This document shows positions 1 to 12,540 of a stretch of DNA of 64,000 nt, piece by piece. The stretch lies in assembly GCF_048544455.1 (NCBI RefSeq), contig NC_133534.1, forward strand, positions 38,254,217 through 38,318,216. The letters are read 5' to 3'. Origin of the DNA: Silene latifolia (taxonomy: Eukaryota; Streptophyta; Magnoliopsida; Caryophyllales; Caryophyllaceae). The notes under the pieces were generated by a model. The model saw only the letters and a program-made list of their open reading frames with translations, did no database searches and had not been told where the DNA came from. Within the stretch, counting starts at the first letter, position 1, and every line of letters begins with the position of its first letter. Both the position numbers and the translations under genes were made by a program.

Positions 1-522
1 CCCTCCTCCTATCATACAACACATAAAGGCTACCAAATCACATACTACACATAAACCCCCAAATCTCTAAATTAGGGTTTAACCAAATCAAAGTAAAGAC
101 AATAAAAAGGGTACATAGATGTTACCCTCGACGCAAGGAACTCAACGGTATAATCAACGCTAAGAACTGACCTTCCAAACTCCGGGTATTGCTAATAATG
201 CGATTAGGATGAAGAACTTGCTTGCTTTCTCTCTTAAACAGTAATTTAGGTTTTGCAAAAGTGATTTAGAATAATGACGACAAAACTTATATACCTTAAT
301 CGCATAATTAACAAAACCCGAGAAAACTCCCCGTAAAACCGGCTACTCGATCGAGTACCCGAGGTACTCGATCGAGTACCCCCTTACTCGATCGAGTGCC
401 CCAGCTACTCGATCGAGTACCCAACAGGTCAGAAACTTTTCTAAAACGCAACTTACCCTTACTCGACAGAGTAAGGCCTACTCGATAGAGTACCCCAAGA
501 CTTATAAATACGGAGTATTACA
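1..522 (-). mobile_element. 3' LTR (partial) of a Tekay-like Gypsy element
   Basis: This stretch matches 6159-6700 almost base for base and ends in the same GAGTATTACA. It is the 3' LTR of the minus-strand element occupying 1-6700, cut by the window edge. It differs from the other LTR by a few substitutions, a 1-bp indel and one missing 21-bp repeat unit (522 against 542 bp). A purine tract on the minus strand (GGAGGGAAGAC, next to 523) abuts it, as expected for a polypurine tract before a 3' LTR. The lineage call rests on the TGTAACACCCCCATAC-type LTR terminus and the tract context. Confidence 0.85.
344..492. repeat. Palindromic ACTCGATCGAGT array in the LTR
   Basis: Four tandem units of about 21 bp, each holding the 12-bp perfect palindrome ACTCGATCGAGT, are followed by two diverged units (ACTCGACAGAGT, ACTCGATAGAGT). 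The other LTR has five perfect units at 6501-6600, so the array changed length after insertion. Confidence 0.9.
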
Positions 523-3500
523 GTCTTCCCTCCTTAAAAGGAACTTCGTCCCCGAAGTTCAACCCATACATAAAAACAACCATACTGACTCGACCAAGAC
601 ACAACAACTTAGCTAAGGACTCAAGAACTCGACCGAACATAGAACATGAACTCTTAACACCCACTCCACCAACTATGTTTACTTCCACAACATGACTCAC
701 TATATCGTATCTACCACATATATATCTCTTAGACACCAACTCCATACATAACCAACTACCATCCTCTAATGCCGCTAGCTCCATAATATCATCAACTATC
801 AAATCCAATACCAAGACACTCATAGACATCAAATGGAATGTTACATTCTACCACCCTTAAAAAGGAACTTCGTCCTCGAAGTTTACTCACACTCGTAACC
901 TCATCATCCAACTGTCAACACTAGTGAAATATTCTCACACTCCTAAACATCACGCTACTACAAGCACGGTCATGACCTTTAATAAAATCACCCACAACAC
1001 GAATCGATCTTTTATTCTACATCAAGACTCAACTTCCGAATATATTACCATATGTACAACCATCAAAATCTGTTTTATCGCATCCTACTCCTCTTAAGAC
1101 AAATGTTACGTCCTCGTAACTCACTAATACCAAACCATATCTATATCTCATTACCCTCTGTACCACCACATGTCAAAGATAACCGTTTATAAACCAAACA
1201 CTCACCATACTTATATCCAAGGCTCCCATACATAAACATTTCTCATTCCTCAACTCATTCGGCATAGCACCTAACCTATAGCATAAACTCGTAGCAAATC
1301 ACCATACCCACTCTTCATTATTACTGCCAAACAACATACCTCTCTATGTAAGGCACTTATCTCCCAGAAGCATAACTCACGATCCGCACTCGTTACGTAC
1401 ACGCACACTAGATCCTCAAGTTCTTTCTTTCATTACCGCAAAACTCAAACACCACTTAACATGACACGAATTCCCCCAACACCCTACACTCACTGTCTCA
1501 ACAAAAGATTATGAACTACCTGCCGCTTTCAGATCATTACAACACATGTTCCACGAATCATTTTCCATTACCATGTCTACCGATGTCTCATCTGAAAACA
1601 AGATCAAAATTATTTGTAACAACCTCTCACAACCGTGTCCCATCAAGAATATCACTATACCATGACAACAACGAAAACATATACAACTCTATTTCATATC
1701 ATACTCTACCTCATTCCCAACTTAACCTGGTAAAGAAAACATCAATAAACAAGACAATTGTCTATCTCGCACAAACCGAAACTCGCAGGGGAGCAACATC
1801 AAACAAAACAACAATCTATGTATAACTGGTATGTACTTTCGAAACTCGAATCATAATCATCCCGCCTACCCCACCACAACCGGTGACGGCATCACAACAC
1901 CGCCACCAACAGCCACACCGTAGTGCGAAAATACCCGTATCACAGCACTATGTACCGTGCCCGGATCACCACCCGAGGCACCACAACCACACCGATAGAC
2001 ATCACAACTGCATACAATTCCCATAAACACTGACTCCGCATAACTTCTCAGACAAGAAAAAAAACTTACTCAAATCCACTTTATTAAATCACCACGCAAC
2101 ATATTATATGGATAAACAGATAAGCATCTCATGAACATCATCTCTACCATTTCACAGAATACACATGTGTTATTAATACACATAAAATTATAACTAGCCA
2201 TGTCAAATTAATCAAATTATTACCTTTTTGGATATCATTCAATTAAATTACCGTGTCCAACATATATATTACAGAACATTCATAAAACAACTTTATAATT
2301 ATCACACCATACCACTTCTTGTGAGGTCAGAACCTCACACAAACATTTACACATATCATAGACCCGTAATCACAACCGACTAGTCAATCCTGACCACGTA
2401 AGTTACCACTCGATAAAGGTTACTTGTCGCCCGAGTTTAACTCATATGCCCCTCATAACATATTCCCCCATTCGCACAACCATCACTTCCTGCCAAATAT
2501 AACCATACCTTTACTATTCAACTATTAGCATCCGCCTCATCTAACCACATCTTATACCCTCTCACAATCATACACAACAATCAGGTCCCTACCAAATCAA
2601 CCTCGTTAGAATTGCTACCTTTCTAATATACCATCACTCTTAACCACTAGTGATAACACCACAATGCCACCACTGCTCGTATATCAAACCTCTTACACTC
2701 ATATCAAAATAACATGGTTTTTCTCCTATTTTTGGTTAACATTTCAAATAACGAACATCAAACCCATCCACAAAATTACCTCAACATTATTCCCAATACT
2801 ATCTTATTTGTATTGTCATCCAACCCTCCACCAAATATCTCGTATCGTGCCAATACTCCACCAACTTCTTACTCCCTTAATTCCTCGAAACTCATTATCA
2901 ATCATGTCGTCTTGAAACTCCTATATAACCCTTAGCTAACATCCTCGTGATACTATCACACATTTCGATGATTCCTTACCTTTATATCACATAACTCCGG
3001 TGAACATTTTCCTCAGCTTACTTTTATCCTTCTTTTCTCTTTACACTCAATAATACCAATTAATAGTTCAACTCCTTATTCCTTCTAGCTAACTCTTTAG
3101 AAATCCAGTTACCCCTTCGTTGCTCCAAAACTCAAATTCCATTATTTTCTACCGACATCATCTCGCTCTTTCTTACCATGGATCTTCTCTTATTATGCTA
3201 TCACTCACACTTGCCACTAATCTATCCATAGAATCAACGTTTAATGTTCAAACAATTGCATCTCCCTTTTTACATCTCTAGAAATCAGAATTCATTTAAT
3301 ATCGTTAATTACCCAAGGAAATCACACAGTAGTTTCATCTTTTAATAAACCAAACCTCCCAAACTCACTCACTGTCTACAAATACACCTCGCGACATGTC
3401 TCCACAAAGTTCACTATATATTACTCTTCTCAACCCCTTTAAACGAACTTTCACTACATATATCCACAACCCACACGACTCCTAACCATTTCCCTCCATA

Positions 3501-3929
3501 ATTCTTTACACATCTCAAGCTGCCACTATCCCCATCCTTACTTTCACTCTTTTTATTCTCACGTTCATTATACTCACATCATCCCTTGCCCATATTCACT
3601 TACTTTTACATTACTCAACACACAATCATATCACTCATCTAATCTCAGAGAACATGCTCTATGTCTCAATTAAGCCATAACGATCTTCCTTTTCTTTTCC
3701 CACTATATATCACAACCACATATAACTCATGTCCTTCCACCGAACTCATACTCGCCACAGGTGCCACTCCTTACATCACAATATTGGGTAACTTACGCAT
3801 CAAGACCAACATACATGTAAAACTATGCATAAAGAAGTAATACAACACCTTTGAATTAAACATATTATGCAACGAATGTCAAAAGATAAACATATGACCC
3901 GAAACACGCATATGACCTGCACAGACCCC

Positions 3930-4193
3930 ACTCGATCGAGTACCATAACCTACTCGATCGAGTTGAGGCTACTCGATCGAGTGCCCAACATGCTCGATCG
4001 AGTGCCCCGACTCCAGAACCCAAACAGACCTTCTGATCTCTGACCTACTCGACCGAGTAGCCTGGCTACTCGATCGAGTGACCCAATACTCGATCGAGTG
4101 CCTTAGGTACTCGATCGAGTGCCCAAAAACACGATTCTGGTCAAAATAACGACAAATACCCACTCGATCGAATCAAACCCACTCGATCAAGTC
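3930..4193. repeat. Internal ACTCGATCGAGT palindrome cluster
   Basis: About nine to ten copies or near-copies of the palindrome found in the LTR occur here, spaced 20-30 bp, inside the non-coding internal region. The apparent minus-strand reading frame over this stretch (residues such as RHSIEY repeating) is a by-product of the repeat. Confidence 0.85.
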
Positions 4194-5273
4194 ATGCAGA
4201 CTCGTGAATACTACCCGCATGTTATCTCACATACCCCAACGTACTATGCACTCATTATTATTTCAACATTATGATTACAACTACGCATTCAAATCTGCGC
4301 GACTCCTCATACAATCAACAAAATAATCTACTTCGTGTTATCAAGTGCCACATTATAAACAACCATCATGCTTTTCATCCAATTCGTTATACAAAACACA
4401 TATCATTGAACCTCTATTCTTCATGTTACTTCTTACCAAAAGCCAAACATTACCATCTATCATGCTCATATAACATTCAACTTTCAATCATGTATTACCC
4501 GCATGTTTTAAATTTTCATAACTTTTCATAACACAAACCACACCCATACACTACAAATCCTATTTTCATGTTGCTAATACAACAACATTACAAATCCACT
4601 TCATCACATAAACACTTCCATAATCAAGAAATTCATAACCTTACGAAATTGTCACTTCATCTTTTCCAATCAATTCATCTAGTTCAATCACATACTTCAT
4701 CTAACAAGCGCATATGATACGATAGTAGACAATTATACGAACTTAATACATAGCTTTACGCAAACAAAACTACGAAAACAAATCTTATCACACCCCCTAA
4801 CCACATGTTAGTAGGATTGCCTCATTTCAAATCATTCGTCCTGCAACATCATTATTCATCACACATCCTCATATACGAACTACTTTCTTTTTCTACCATA
4901 TCATTCATCATTCTCATATACTTTTCCAACGATTCCAACCAACATGTAAACCAAATATCATACAACATGCTTTCAACAAGCCCTATACAAAATCACATCG
5001 TCACCATCTTTATCTACACATTCCCCATTCTCCACAATCATACATCCACTGGTTCATACCACACATTACCATATAGATACACAATACACAAGGTAAATAC
5101 ATAGCGATCCCGACTCATATCCCAAGGTGACCGGTTCAAAATTGTAGGGCGAGTTCGCGACTTTAGGACGTCTCCCAAGTCTTTGCATTAGATCCTACAA
5201 CCTTTACCCCGGGTTCATTTTAATTGACTCCCTATATTCATTGAATTTATTGGTTACAGGTTTCTGGATCGTC

Positions 5274-5285
5274 GCTCTGATACCA
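5274..5285 (-). other. Primer binding site, initiator Met tRNA type
   Basis: The minus strand reads TGGTATCAGAGC two bases inside the 5' LTR. This is the classical plant primer site complementary to the 3' end of initiator methionine tRNA. It fixes the element's orientation as minus. Confidence 0.9.
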
Positions 5286-5287
5286 TT

Positions 5288-6700
5288 TGTAACACCCCCA
5301 TACTCCAAATGCCTTACCAGGACCACTCAGGTATAAGGATGCTACCATCTCGGTTACCCGAGGCATGATAATTATAAGACAATGAAGAAACATACTTTAT
5401 TAAATAAGCTTAAGTGATTACTTAACAAAACCAACTGTAAGGAAAATACAACTGTTCTCAAACTATAAACCAACTTCTTAGGAACTGTCCTAACAAACAC
5501 AGCGGAAGACTAAAGACTCTGATATGTGATGACTCCATCCCCAGCTAGTTCCCACGCGTATCCAAGATATACCTGCCAAGCAACTGCTCACCACCCCCGA
5601 ATGGATCACCACAGTTTTTAAAACATTTAAACGGGGTCAGTACTAATCACACAATTAATATATATATATCAACAATCCGATAAATAGACAACTCACACTG
5701 TCACACATACAATCACACCAGTCCCATTAATCTCAACCATCGACTGTCCACTGGATCAGCCCTGCCAGTGGGGGGCCGCAGCCTTACCCACCAAATCCCC
5801 GCTCTTTACAATGAGCGAATTCCCTGTTCATTAATGTGCACATCCCCTTCCGTGGCGGGTTCCACGAAGGGCGAAACTAGGGCGTGAAGCCACTCCCGCA
5901 AGTGACTCCACTCAGCCGAGAACGTATCTCGAGAACCATAGGCAACCAATCACAATCACAATATCAATAACCGTCTGAATCTATCAACAATGTACAAGCA
6001 CAATCACAGCCGTCACAATACAATTACTATATCAAATAACCAAACACAACGCATCAACCAATATCCCATTATGGGACTAATACTGAGTAGGAAGTTCTAC
6101 CTAGTAAGCACACAATCAGACGGTCTCTACTGCTGAATCAAAAAGCTTCCTCTATGAACCCTCCTCCTATCATACAACACATAAAGGCTACCAAATCACA
6201 TACTACACATAAACCCCCAAATCTCTAAATTAGGGTTTAACCAAATCAAGGAAAGACAATAAAAAGGGTACATAGATCTTACCCTCGATGCAAGGAACTC
6301 AACGGTATAATCAACGCTAAGAACTGACCTTCCAAACTCCGGGTATTGCTAATAATGCGATTAGGATGAAGAACTTGCTTGCTTTCTCTCTTAAACAGTA
6401 ATTTAGGTTTTGCAAAAGTGATTTAGAATAATGACGACAAAGCTTATATACCTTAATCGCATAATTAACAAAACCCGAGAAAACTCCCCGTAAAACCGGC
6501 TACTCGATCGAGTACCCGAGGTACTCGATCGAGTACCCGAGGTACTCGATCGAGTACCCCCTTACTCGATCGAGTGCCCCAGCTACTCGATCGAGTACCC
6601 AACAGGTCAGAAACTTTTCTAAAACGCAACTTACCCTTACTCGACAGAGTAAGGCCTACTCGATAGAGTACCCCAAGACTTATAAATACGGAGTATTACA
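5288..6700 (-). mobile_element. 5' LTR of the Tekay-like element
   Basis: 1413 bp with the short inverted termini TGTAA..TTACA. The primer site lies inside its left edge and interrupted Ogre pol sequence begins immediately at 6701, so the outer edge is the insertion point. It contains five perfect ACTCGATCGAGT units at 6501-6600 plus two diverged ones to 6670. The bases after 6700 (GCCCA) are the expected target duplication, but the partner is outside the window. Confidence 0.88.
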
Positions 6701-7450
6701 GCCCATGGCTGTTTCAGTTACTGTGAGATATAAATCAAGAGGTTGATCTCGTTGAGGTGGCATGAGCACTGGTGGTTTAGCTAATATCTCCTTGATTCGG
6801 TCGAATGCCTTTTGGCAGTCATCATCCCACATGGTGTGATCTGTTTTCTTGAGCTTTTTGAAGATGGGTCACAGATCATGGTGAGTTTCGATATGAATCG
6901 ACTTATATATTGCACTTTTCCCAGGAATCCTCTAACTTCTTTTTCCGTTTGAGGTTATGGCATTTCGATCAGAGCTTTGATCTTGAAAGGGTTTTTTGTT
7001 ATACCTCGTTGGCTAACGACGTATCCCAGGAGTTTGCCAGATGTTACTCCGAATGCGCACTTCTGAGGATTGAGCCTCATGTTGTACTTTCGTAGCCTTG
7101 AGAAGAATTTGCGAAGGTTCGCAATACGCCCCTCTCTATCCTTGGACTTGACAATCATGTCGTCTATGTATACCTCAACTTCTTTGTGCATCATGTCATG
7201 TAGGACTGTGGTTGCGGTGCGTTGATATGTAGCTCCAGCGTTGATTAACCCAAACGACATGACTGTGTAGCAATAGGTTCCCCATTGAGTGACAAAGGTG
7301 GCCTTATGCATGTCTTCTATGGCCATCTTGATTTGGTTGTAACCCGCGTACCCATCCATGAAGGATAGTAACGCGTGATCTGCGGTATTGTCCACCAATA
7401 TGTCGATATGTGGTAGAGGAAAGTCATCTTTAGGACTTGCTTTGTTTAAG
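6701..7450 (-). pseudogene. Ogre/Tat pol: reverse transcriptase and start of connector
   Basis: The minus-strand frame from 7450 shows a Ty3/gypsy reverse transcriptase. It has the KASPKDDFPLPHID block that follows the D-x-R-x-LN motif, the thumb-proximal MSFGLINAGATYQ block, the catalytic YIDDMIVKS motif, and the LRKYNMRLNPQKCAFGV block. Past about 6955 the frame shifts, but residues typical of the RT-RNase H connector can be followed to 6701, where the Tekay-like LTR cuts it. The upstream edge is the TRIM insertion site; taking out the TRIM with one target copy would leave the frame in register with sequence at 8009-8036. It is a fragment of a replication polyprotein and is not functional. 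Confidence 0.85.
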
Positions 7451-8003
7451 TGTAACACCCCAGATTATTAAGAGTAAAGTTGTCCCACATCGGGGAATTG
7501 AGGAGGTTGTGATATGTTTATAAGAGATTCCACCCACCACTTAGTAACAAGGCCTTGTGCTTTTGGGCTTAAGTGAGGACAAATATGGGCCCAAAGGTAC
7601 ACATTCCATCTTATTGGGGTTGTGTTACGACGGTGGCGGGTCGGGTTGTTATAAATGGTATCAGAGCGACCCTGCGACCGTGTGGTGAGCCTGTGGTCGG
7701 GAGTACTTGCGTCACCCACCTAGCGGGGGAGGATACTGGGCTTGGCTGCGGTCAAGTTTGAGGCACAACGAGGACGTTGTGTTCTTTACGTGGGGGAGAT
7801 TGTAACACCCCAGATTATTGAGACTAAAGTTGTCCCACATCCGGTAATTGAGGAGGTTGTGATATGTTTATAAGAGATTCCACCGACCACTTAGTAACAA
7901 GGCCTTGTGCTTTTGGGCTTAAGTGAGGACAAATATGGGCCCAAAGGTACACATTCCATCTTATTGGAGTTGTGTTACGACGGTGGCTGGTCGGGTTGTT
8001 ATA
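7451..8003 (+). mobile_element. TRIM element (553 bp) inside Ogre pol
   Basis: Two 203-bp direct LTRs (7451-7653 and 7801-8003) begin TGTAACACCC and end GTTGTTATA, and differ at about seven positions. Between them is a 147-bp internal region with a methionine-tRNA primer site TGGTATCAGAGC (7656-7667) and a polypurine tract GTGGGGGAGAT ending at 7800. The target duplication TTAAG is perfect (7446-7450 and 8004-8008). There is no coding capacity, so it must have been mobilised in trans. It lacks the 5S rRNA-like sequence of Cassandra elements. Confidence 0.95.
7656..7667 (+). other. TRIM primer binding site
   Basis: Exact TGGTATCAGAGC two bases after the first 203-bp LTR, complementary to initiator methionine tRNA. 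It sets the TRIM on the plus strand, opposite to its host Ogre element. Confidence 0.93.
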
Positions 8004-8008
8004 TTAAG

Positions 8009-9035
8009 TCTCTAAAATCAACACAAACACGGATTCTCCCATCCTTTCCTCTATCTTGAGAGCCCATTCTGTCCTCATTCGACGAAACTTCTGTTTCACG
8101 GGCTTGAAACCTGGCTTAATTGGGATTCTATGTTCGGCGATATCCCTGTCGATCCCTGGCATGTCTTTGTAGAACCAAGCGAAAACGTCTTTGAACTCCT
8201 CGTGTAGGAGGTCTATGAAACTGGCCCTTTCGGTAGAGCTCAAGGTAGTCCCTATCCTGAGTTCTTGGGGTTCTAGTTCGGTTCCTACATTGATGGGTTC
8301 GGTGTTCTCTATTACTGGTCCCCCTTCCTCCTCTTGTAGTATTTCTTTGGCTATGTAGGGAGGTATCCCAATTGAGTCTGGGTCTGGATCATCCTCAGTA
8401 TCATCGTAAACAGAATTACATTCAAGATAACACAAAGAGTAAGCAGAACCTGATTTATTCATATTAAAGTTTGAGAAAAGTTGAAACAAAGAAACAATCT
8501 GATCTGTGGTCAGCGGCGGTAAAGGGACAGTTGTTGGGACATTTCCCGAACTACCGTTACTATTTGAAGCTAAGCTAGGAGAAACAAAGGGAATGGGGAC
8601 GACGACAGGAGGAGATTCCCTAGTAACTTTTCTAGACTCCGACTCTGACTCTGACTCGAATTCATCATCTTCTGGTTCTCCCTTGAACATCTCTCCTTCT
8701 CCAGTGGTGAGCTTGAAGAGTCTTCCTTGATTGTTGGTCCACTTGATTGATTTTCTCCATCCTTTCTGTTGGTTCGCGTTTGTTTCTGTGATTAACGCGG
8801 TATGGTTGAAGTGATCGTCTTGAAGTATCATGGTAATGATCTTATCCTGCGCGGCTCTAACAAATCGATCTTCTCCAAATAGTAGACTAATAGCTTGTTC
8901 GTCTAAGCAAGGTGATTGACGAGCCTTGACGGTAGGAACCGTTTCTGGAGGAATGAAGTAGCAATCGTGAAAGATCTCGATTCCGGCTAGCTTCCTTCCG
9001 AGGTAGTGCCAAGGTTCGGGAAATCCGTGAAAGAG
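8009..9035 (-). pseudogene. Ogre/Tat pol N-terminal region, with deletion
   Basis: This continues the polyprotein downstream of an in-frame TAA at about 9036. The first part (to about 8832) is open and resembles the protease-RT linker of Tat elements, followed by an acidic serine-rich stretch (FESESESESRK). The RT entry follows: RTEWALKIEE leads directly into the R-x-R-V-C-V-D-F region in another frame, so roughly 30-40 residues of the RT start are deleted with a frameshift near 8045. It ends at the TRIM insertion. Confidence 0.78.
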
Positions 9036-11786
9036 TTATTGACTTCCTTCCCTAACAAAGTATCCATTTAGGGTAGGGAGATATGGTCGCATTTGGACTC
9101 CTACGTGCTTACGGCTTTGAATTTGAGCGAGCATCTCGAGAGCTTCCTCATTAGTGGGTTTGTATCCTAGTCCAAGTGGTATTCTTTTTGAGTTGCCTTC
9201 CTTGTAGGGTGCGAAGGTGTTTCTTCGGGCAGGGTTCAAAGGCATTCTCGGGAAGTATCCCTGGGATTTGAGTATGTGGTTGACCACCAAGTTGGAGTAG
9301 GGATCGTAGTATAGGGGTGCCAACTCACTTTCTATGACACTTATGTTTTGAAAGCCCCCAAGTTCGTATACTGGATCCGCAAGGACTTGATTATTTGACT
9401 TCTTTTCGATTATTGCCTTGATGGGAGACGAAGTGATCGTCACCACTTTGCCATTTAGTGGGATTTTGATCTTTTGGTGAAGGGTGGATGTTACCGCTTT
9501 GGAAGCGTGAATCCAAGGTCTTCCCAGAAGTATGTTGAAGGAAGCTTCAATGTCCACTATTTGGAAGTTAACCTTTCGCTCAATTGGCTCGGTGGCTATT
9601 GTTAGGTTAACGAGTCCTACTACCTTTCGTCGTGTACCATCATATGCACGGACACCTTGATTGGCAGGGGTCCAATCCGACTCTTTCATGTCTAGTTTGT
9701 ATGCCGTTTTCAAGGGTATGACGTTGACCGCGGAGCCATCATCCATCAAGGTCATTGGCACATTCTTCTTTAAGCAAAAGACAGTGATGTAAAGAGCCAA
9801 GTTGTGACTAGCGCCGAAGGGCGGCAAATCTTCATCTGAGAAAGTAATAGGATTACTTAGCTTCGGTGATTCTTGGAAGACCAAGTTGACTACATCGTCG
9901 GGTGTGGAGTTATGTGCTATGTTTAGTTTGGCCAAAGCTTGCAGTAAAGCTTGGCGATGTGGGAATGAGCTTGCTACTAGTTGCCAGACTGAAAGATCAG
10001 CCTTTGTCTTCTGTAATTGCTTTAGCAAATGGTCAGTAGAGTCATCTTCGTTATCATTTGGTGCGATAACGTTAGTTGGACCATTTTGAGTAGTATTTTG
10101 ATATGGACGCCCCGAACGAGTTAGGTGGTCTACATCTTGGTCTTCACCCTTTTGGACTATTTCCTTGACTAGGGAGTGTTCAATGAGATACTCGTCTTCA
10201 TCATCATCGGCCCATACTCCATTGACTGTAGCTAGTTCCCTCATTCTCATGATTTCGTCCTCTAATTGTGTAATTTGGTCGATTAGTTTATCAACCACGG
10301 CGACTAGTTCTTTCATAGTTTCATTTTGGGAGAAAATTAGTGGCGCATGTTCTTTAGGTGTTGCATTGGGGTCATGTAAAGTTGTCACCACATTTTCCGA
10401 TTCCGAAACTTGCCTATCCACACTCCTTGCCCATGCAATGAAGTCGGTAATGGTAGGGGAAATGGTAGAGTAGAACCCTTCATTCTCAATCGCGTTGATC
10501 TCATCTTCGACTGGAGAAATGAGGTGTGAGAAATCTAAGGTAGATTCTTCACTTGTGATCACTAGAATTCCAAGAGGATTCTGAGTGTTGTTGGGCTTAC
10601 CTCCCGGCGGTATTGGTAGTCGACCATCCTCAATCATGTCTTGAAGCACATTTTTCAATTTGTAGCATTTTTCTGTGTCATGTCCCTTACCCCTATGATA
10701 TTCGCAGTATGAATTCTCGTCCCAGAACTTGGATTTCTTTTCCGGTTCGGGTGTAGGGCCTATGGGTTGGAGTTTGCCTTGTTTCATTAACCTTTTTATA
10801 GCATTGGAGTAAGTGTCCCCAAGATTTGTAAATTTTCTAGGTGGGGTACTCTTCTTGGACGGCTCGAGGAGGTTAACTTCATCGGTCTTGCTAGTGGAGC
10901 CGTAAGAACGACTTGTTGAGCCTTGATATCCTCGGCCTACCGTTTTGGACAAGAGCCCTTTACGGATGTCATCTTCGATCCTTGTTCCTAGTACGGTTAA
11001 GTCTTTGAAAGTTTTGATGTTTTGGTACCTCAAATGACTCGCATAGCTGGGTTTTAGGTTGTCCACGAACTTTTCCACGAGGGTAGCTTCGTCTGGGCGT
11101 TCAACTAGTTGGGTACTAGTCTTCCTCCACCTACTTAGGAAGTCGGTGAAACCTTCTTTGTCATTTTGGGTAAGAACCTCTAAAGTGCGCATGTTAACTT
11201 GGATCTCAGCATTATCCGCATATTGCTTAGCAAACTCGATCGCGGCATCTTCCCAAGTAGCGATCTTCTTATGTTTTAGAGAGTAGAACCATTGCTTTGA
11301 GATGGTGTCAAGAGATGAAGGAAAGATCCTTAAGAACATCTCGGGTTTGATGCCTTTGATAGACATGTAGTCCTTGAAAGCACGGATGTGATACAAAGGG
11401 TTTTCGTGCCCCTTTAATCTAGGGATATCCGTCATGTTGAAGTTGGTTGGCAACTTGGAACTCACGGCCTCATACTTACGGTTATTTTCCCTATAAATGT
11501 CATCCCCTTTGAGATACATCAATTGTTCCTCCAAATATTGGAGTCGTTTCTCAGCTGCAGTCATTCCTATGGGAGGGTTTTCTTCCCCGAAGTTGTTCAC
11601 AAAGCCATCATCTACTTCACTTTCCCGAGGAGGCAACCTCGTTTATACGGTATAAATTCGGCCTTTGATTGTATCAAGGCGGTCGTGCACTTGATCTTGA
11701 GTAACTTGGAGGCGAGCTAGCGCAGTTAGGATTTGATCATTACCATTCTGGGGTTGGTCGGGGCTTACGTCGCTTGTTTCAGGCAT
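9036..11786 (-). pseudogene. Ogre/Tat gag-protease polyprotein
   Basis: The ATG at 11786 opens a gag frame that meets an in-frame TAA near 11643, after which it is open for 866 codons to a second TAA at 9036. Visible domains are a retrotransposon gag core (FPSSLDTISKQWFYSL, then EFAKQYADNAEIQ), a single zinc knuckle of form C-x2-H-x3-GH-x4-C (CEYHRGKGHDTEKC), a long acidic linker, and an aspartic protease with MDDGSAVNVIPL as active-site loop and ILLGRPW as distal motif. A C-terminal glycine-rich linker (IPLGLGYKP) is typical of the Tat clade. The frame is otherwise well preserved, so the two stops may be fairly recent. Confidence 0.85.
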
Positions 11787-12540
11787 CTTGGAAACTGGAT
11801 AAGAGATCGACGACGAATCAAAACACGATCGACCATTCTAACACACTTACTAAGAGAGAAATGTTTTAACTTATGAAGTGTGTGTGTGCCACTTGTGTCG
11901 AGTGAGTTTTGAAGAAATGACGAAGTTTGAAAATGTGGGTCCTAGTCAACTGTAGTGTAGTTGTAGGAGTGGACTCGAAGTAAGGTTTTGAAATGGGCTT
12001 TGGCCCGGAATTTTGACTCGACAAATGGACAGAGTTTTGACTCGGTTTTGCGCTAATCATTGGCTTTTTCGAAATTTACATCTTAAAAGGATTTTGATTT
12101 TACAAAAAATCGTCATGGTTTCGTAAGGTACAAACATTTATACAAGCATTATAACGGGATACTGAGTGCATTTAAAAGGGTTTTGGTTTAAAGGGTAGGT
12201 TGCCATACCGAACAATCAAACCCGAAGTCTGTGGAGAGGCTCGTACCAAACAAGAGTAAGGCCGATTCCTAGTCCATTTCCTCAAGTAGTGAAAGTCCTT
12301 GATAAAAACAAGAGTAAGTACCATGGTGTGGCTGACGTCAGTCGCTATCCATCCTTAGGCCCAAATAAGAATTAGGACCGTTTAGACGGGACGATTGGTC
12401 GAATGGGTTGGGTTGGGCCTAGGAAGGCCGAATAAACGATCTAGGAAGACCGAGTTATGAAAACCGACAATTGTCTTGTACAAACTATTCCCTAACCTTG
12501 TTCAAGTTTCACCCTTGGCTACACGTAAGTGTATTATCCC
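11787..12540 (-). other. Ogre leader between primer site and gag
   Basis: Untranslated leader of about 750 bp with no gene that I can support. Short open frames have no recognisable content. Long leaders are usual in this clade. Confidence 0.6.

Larger units (their letters stand above)
523..5287 (-). mobile_element. Internal region of a non-coding Tekay-like element
   Basis: About 4.8 kb lies between the LTRs. I find no gag or pol motif in any frame, so the copy is non-autonomous (LARD-like) or heavily decayed. On the minus strand it begins with a primer site next to the 5' LTR and ends with a purine tract next to the 3' LTR. The plus strand is strongly G-poor over most of its length, and short open frames here reflect that bias. 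A second near-copy of the motif GGAACTTCGTCC..CGAAGTT, seen at 540, lies at about 864, suggesting an internal duplication of the 3' end. Confidence 0.75.

Noticed and set aside
344..425. CRISPR-like array of regularly spaced palindromes
   Set aside because: Spacers are only 7-9 bp and nearly identical, no cas genes exist, and the context is a plant LTR. It is an LTR tandem repeat.
7451..8003. Cassandra-type TRIM with 5S rRNA promoter
   Set aside because: No 5S rRNA-like internal promoter sequence is visible in either 203-bp LTR.
6955..9035. Endogenous pararetrovirus
   Set aside because: RT motifs, protease-linker order, tRNA-Arg type primer site and long LTR identify a Tat/Ogre Gypsy element; there is no movement protein or caulimovirid coat motif.
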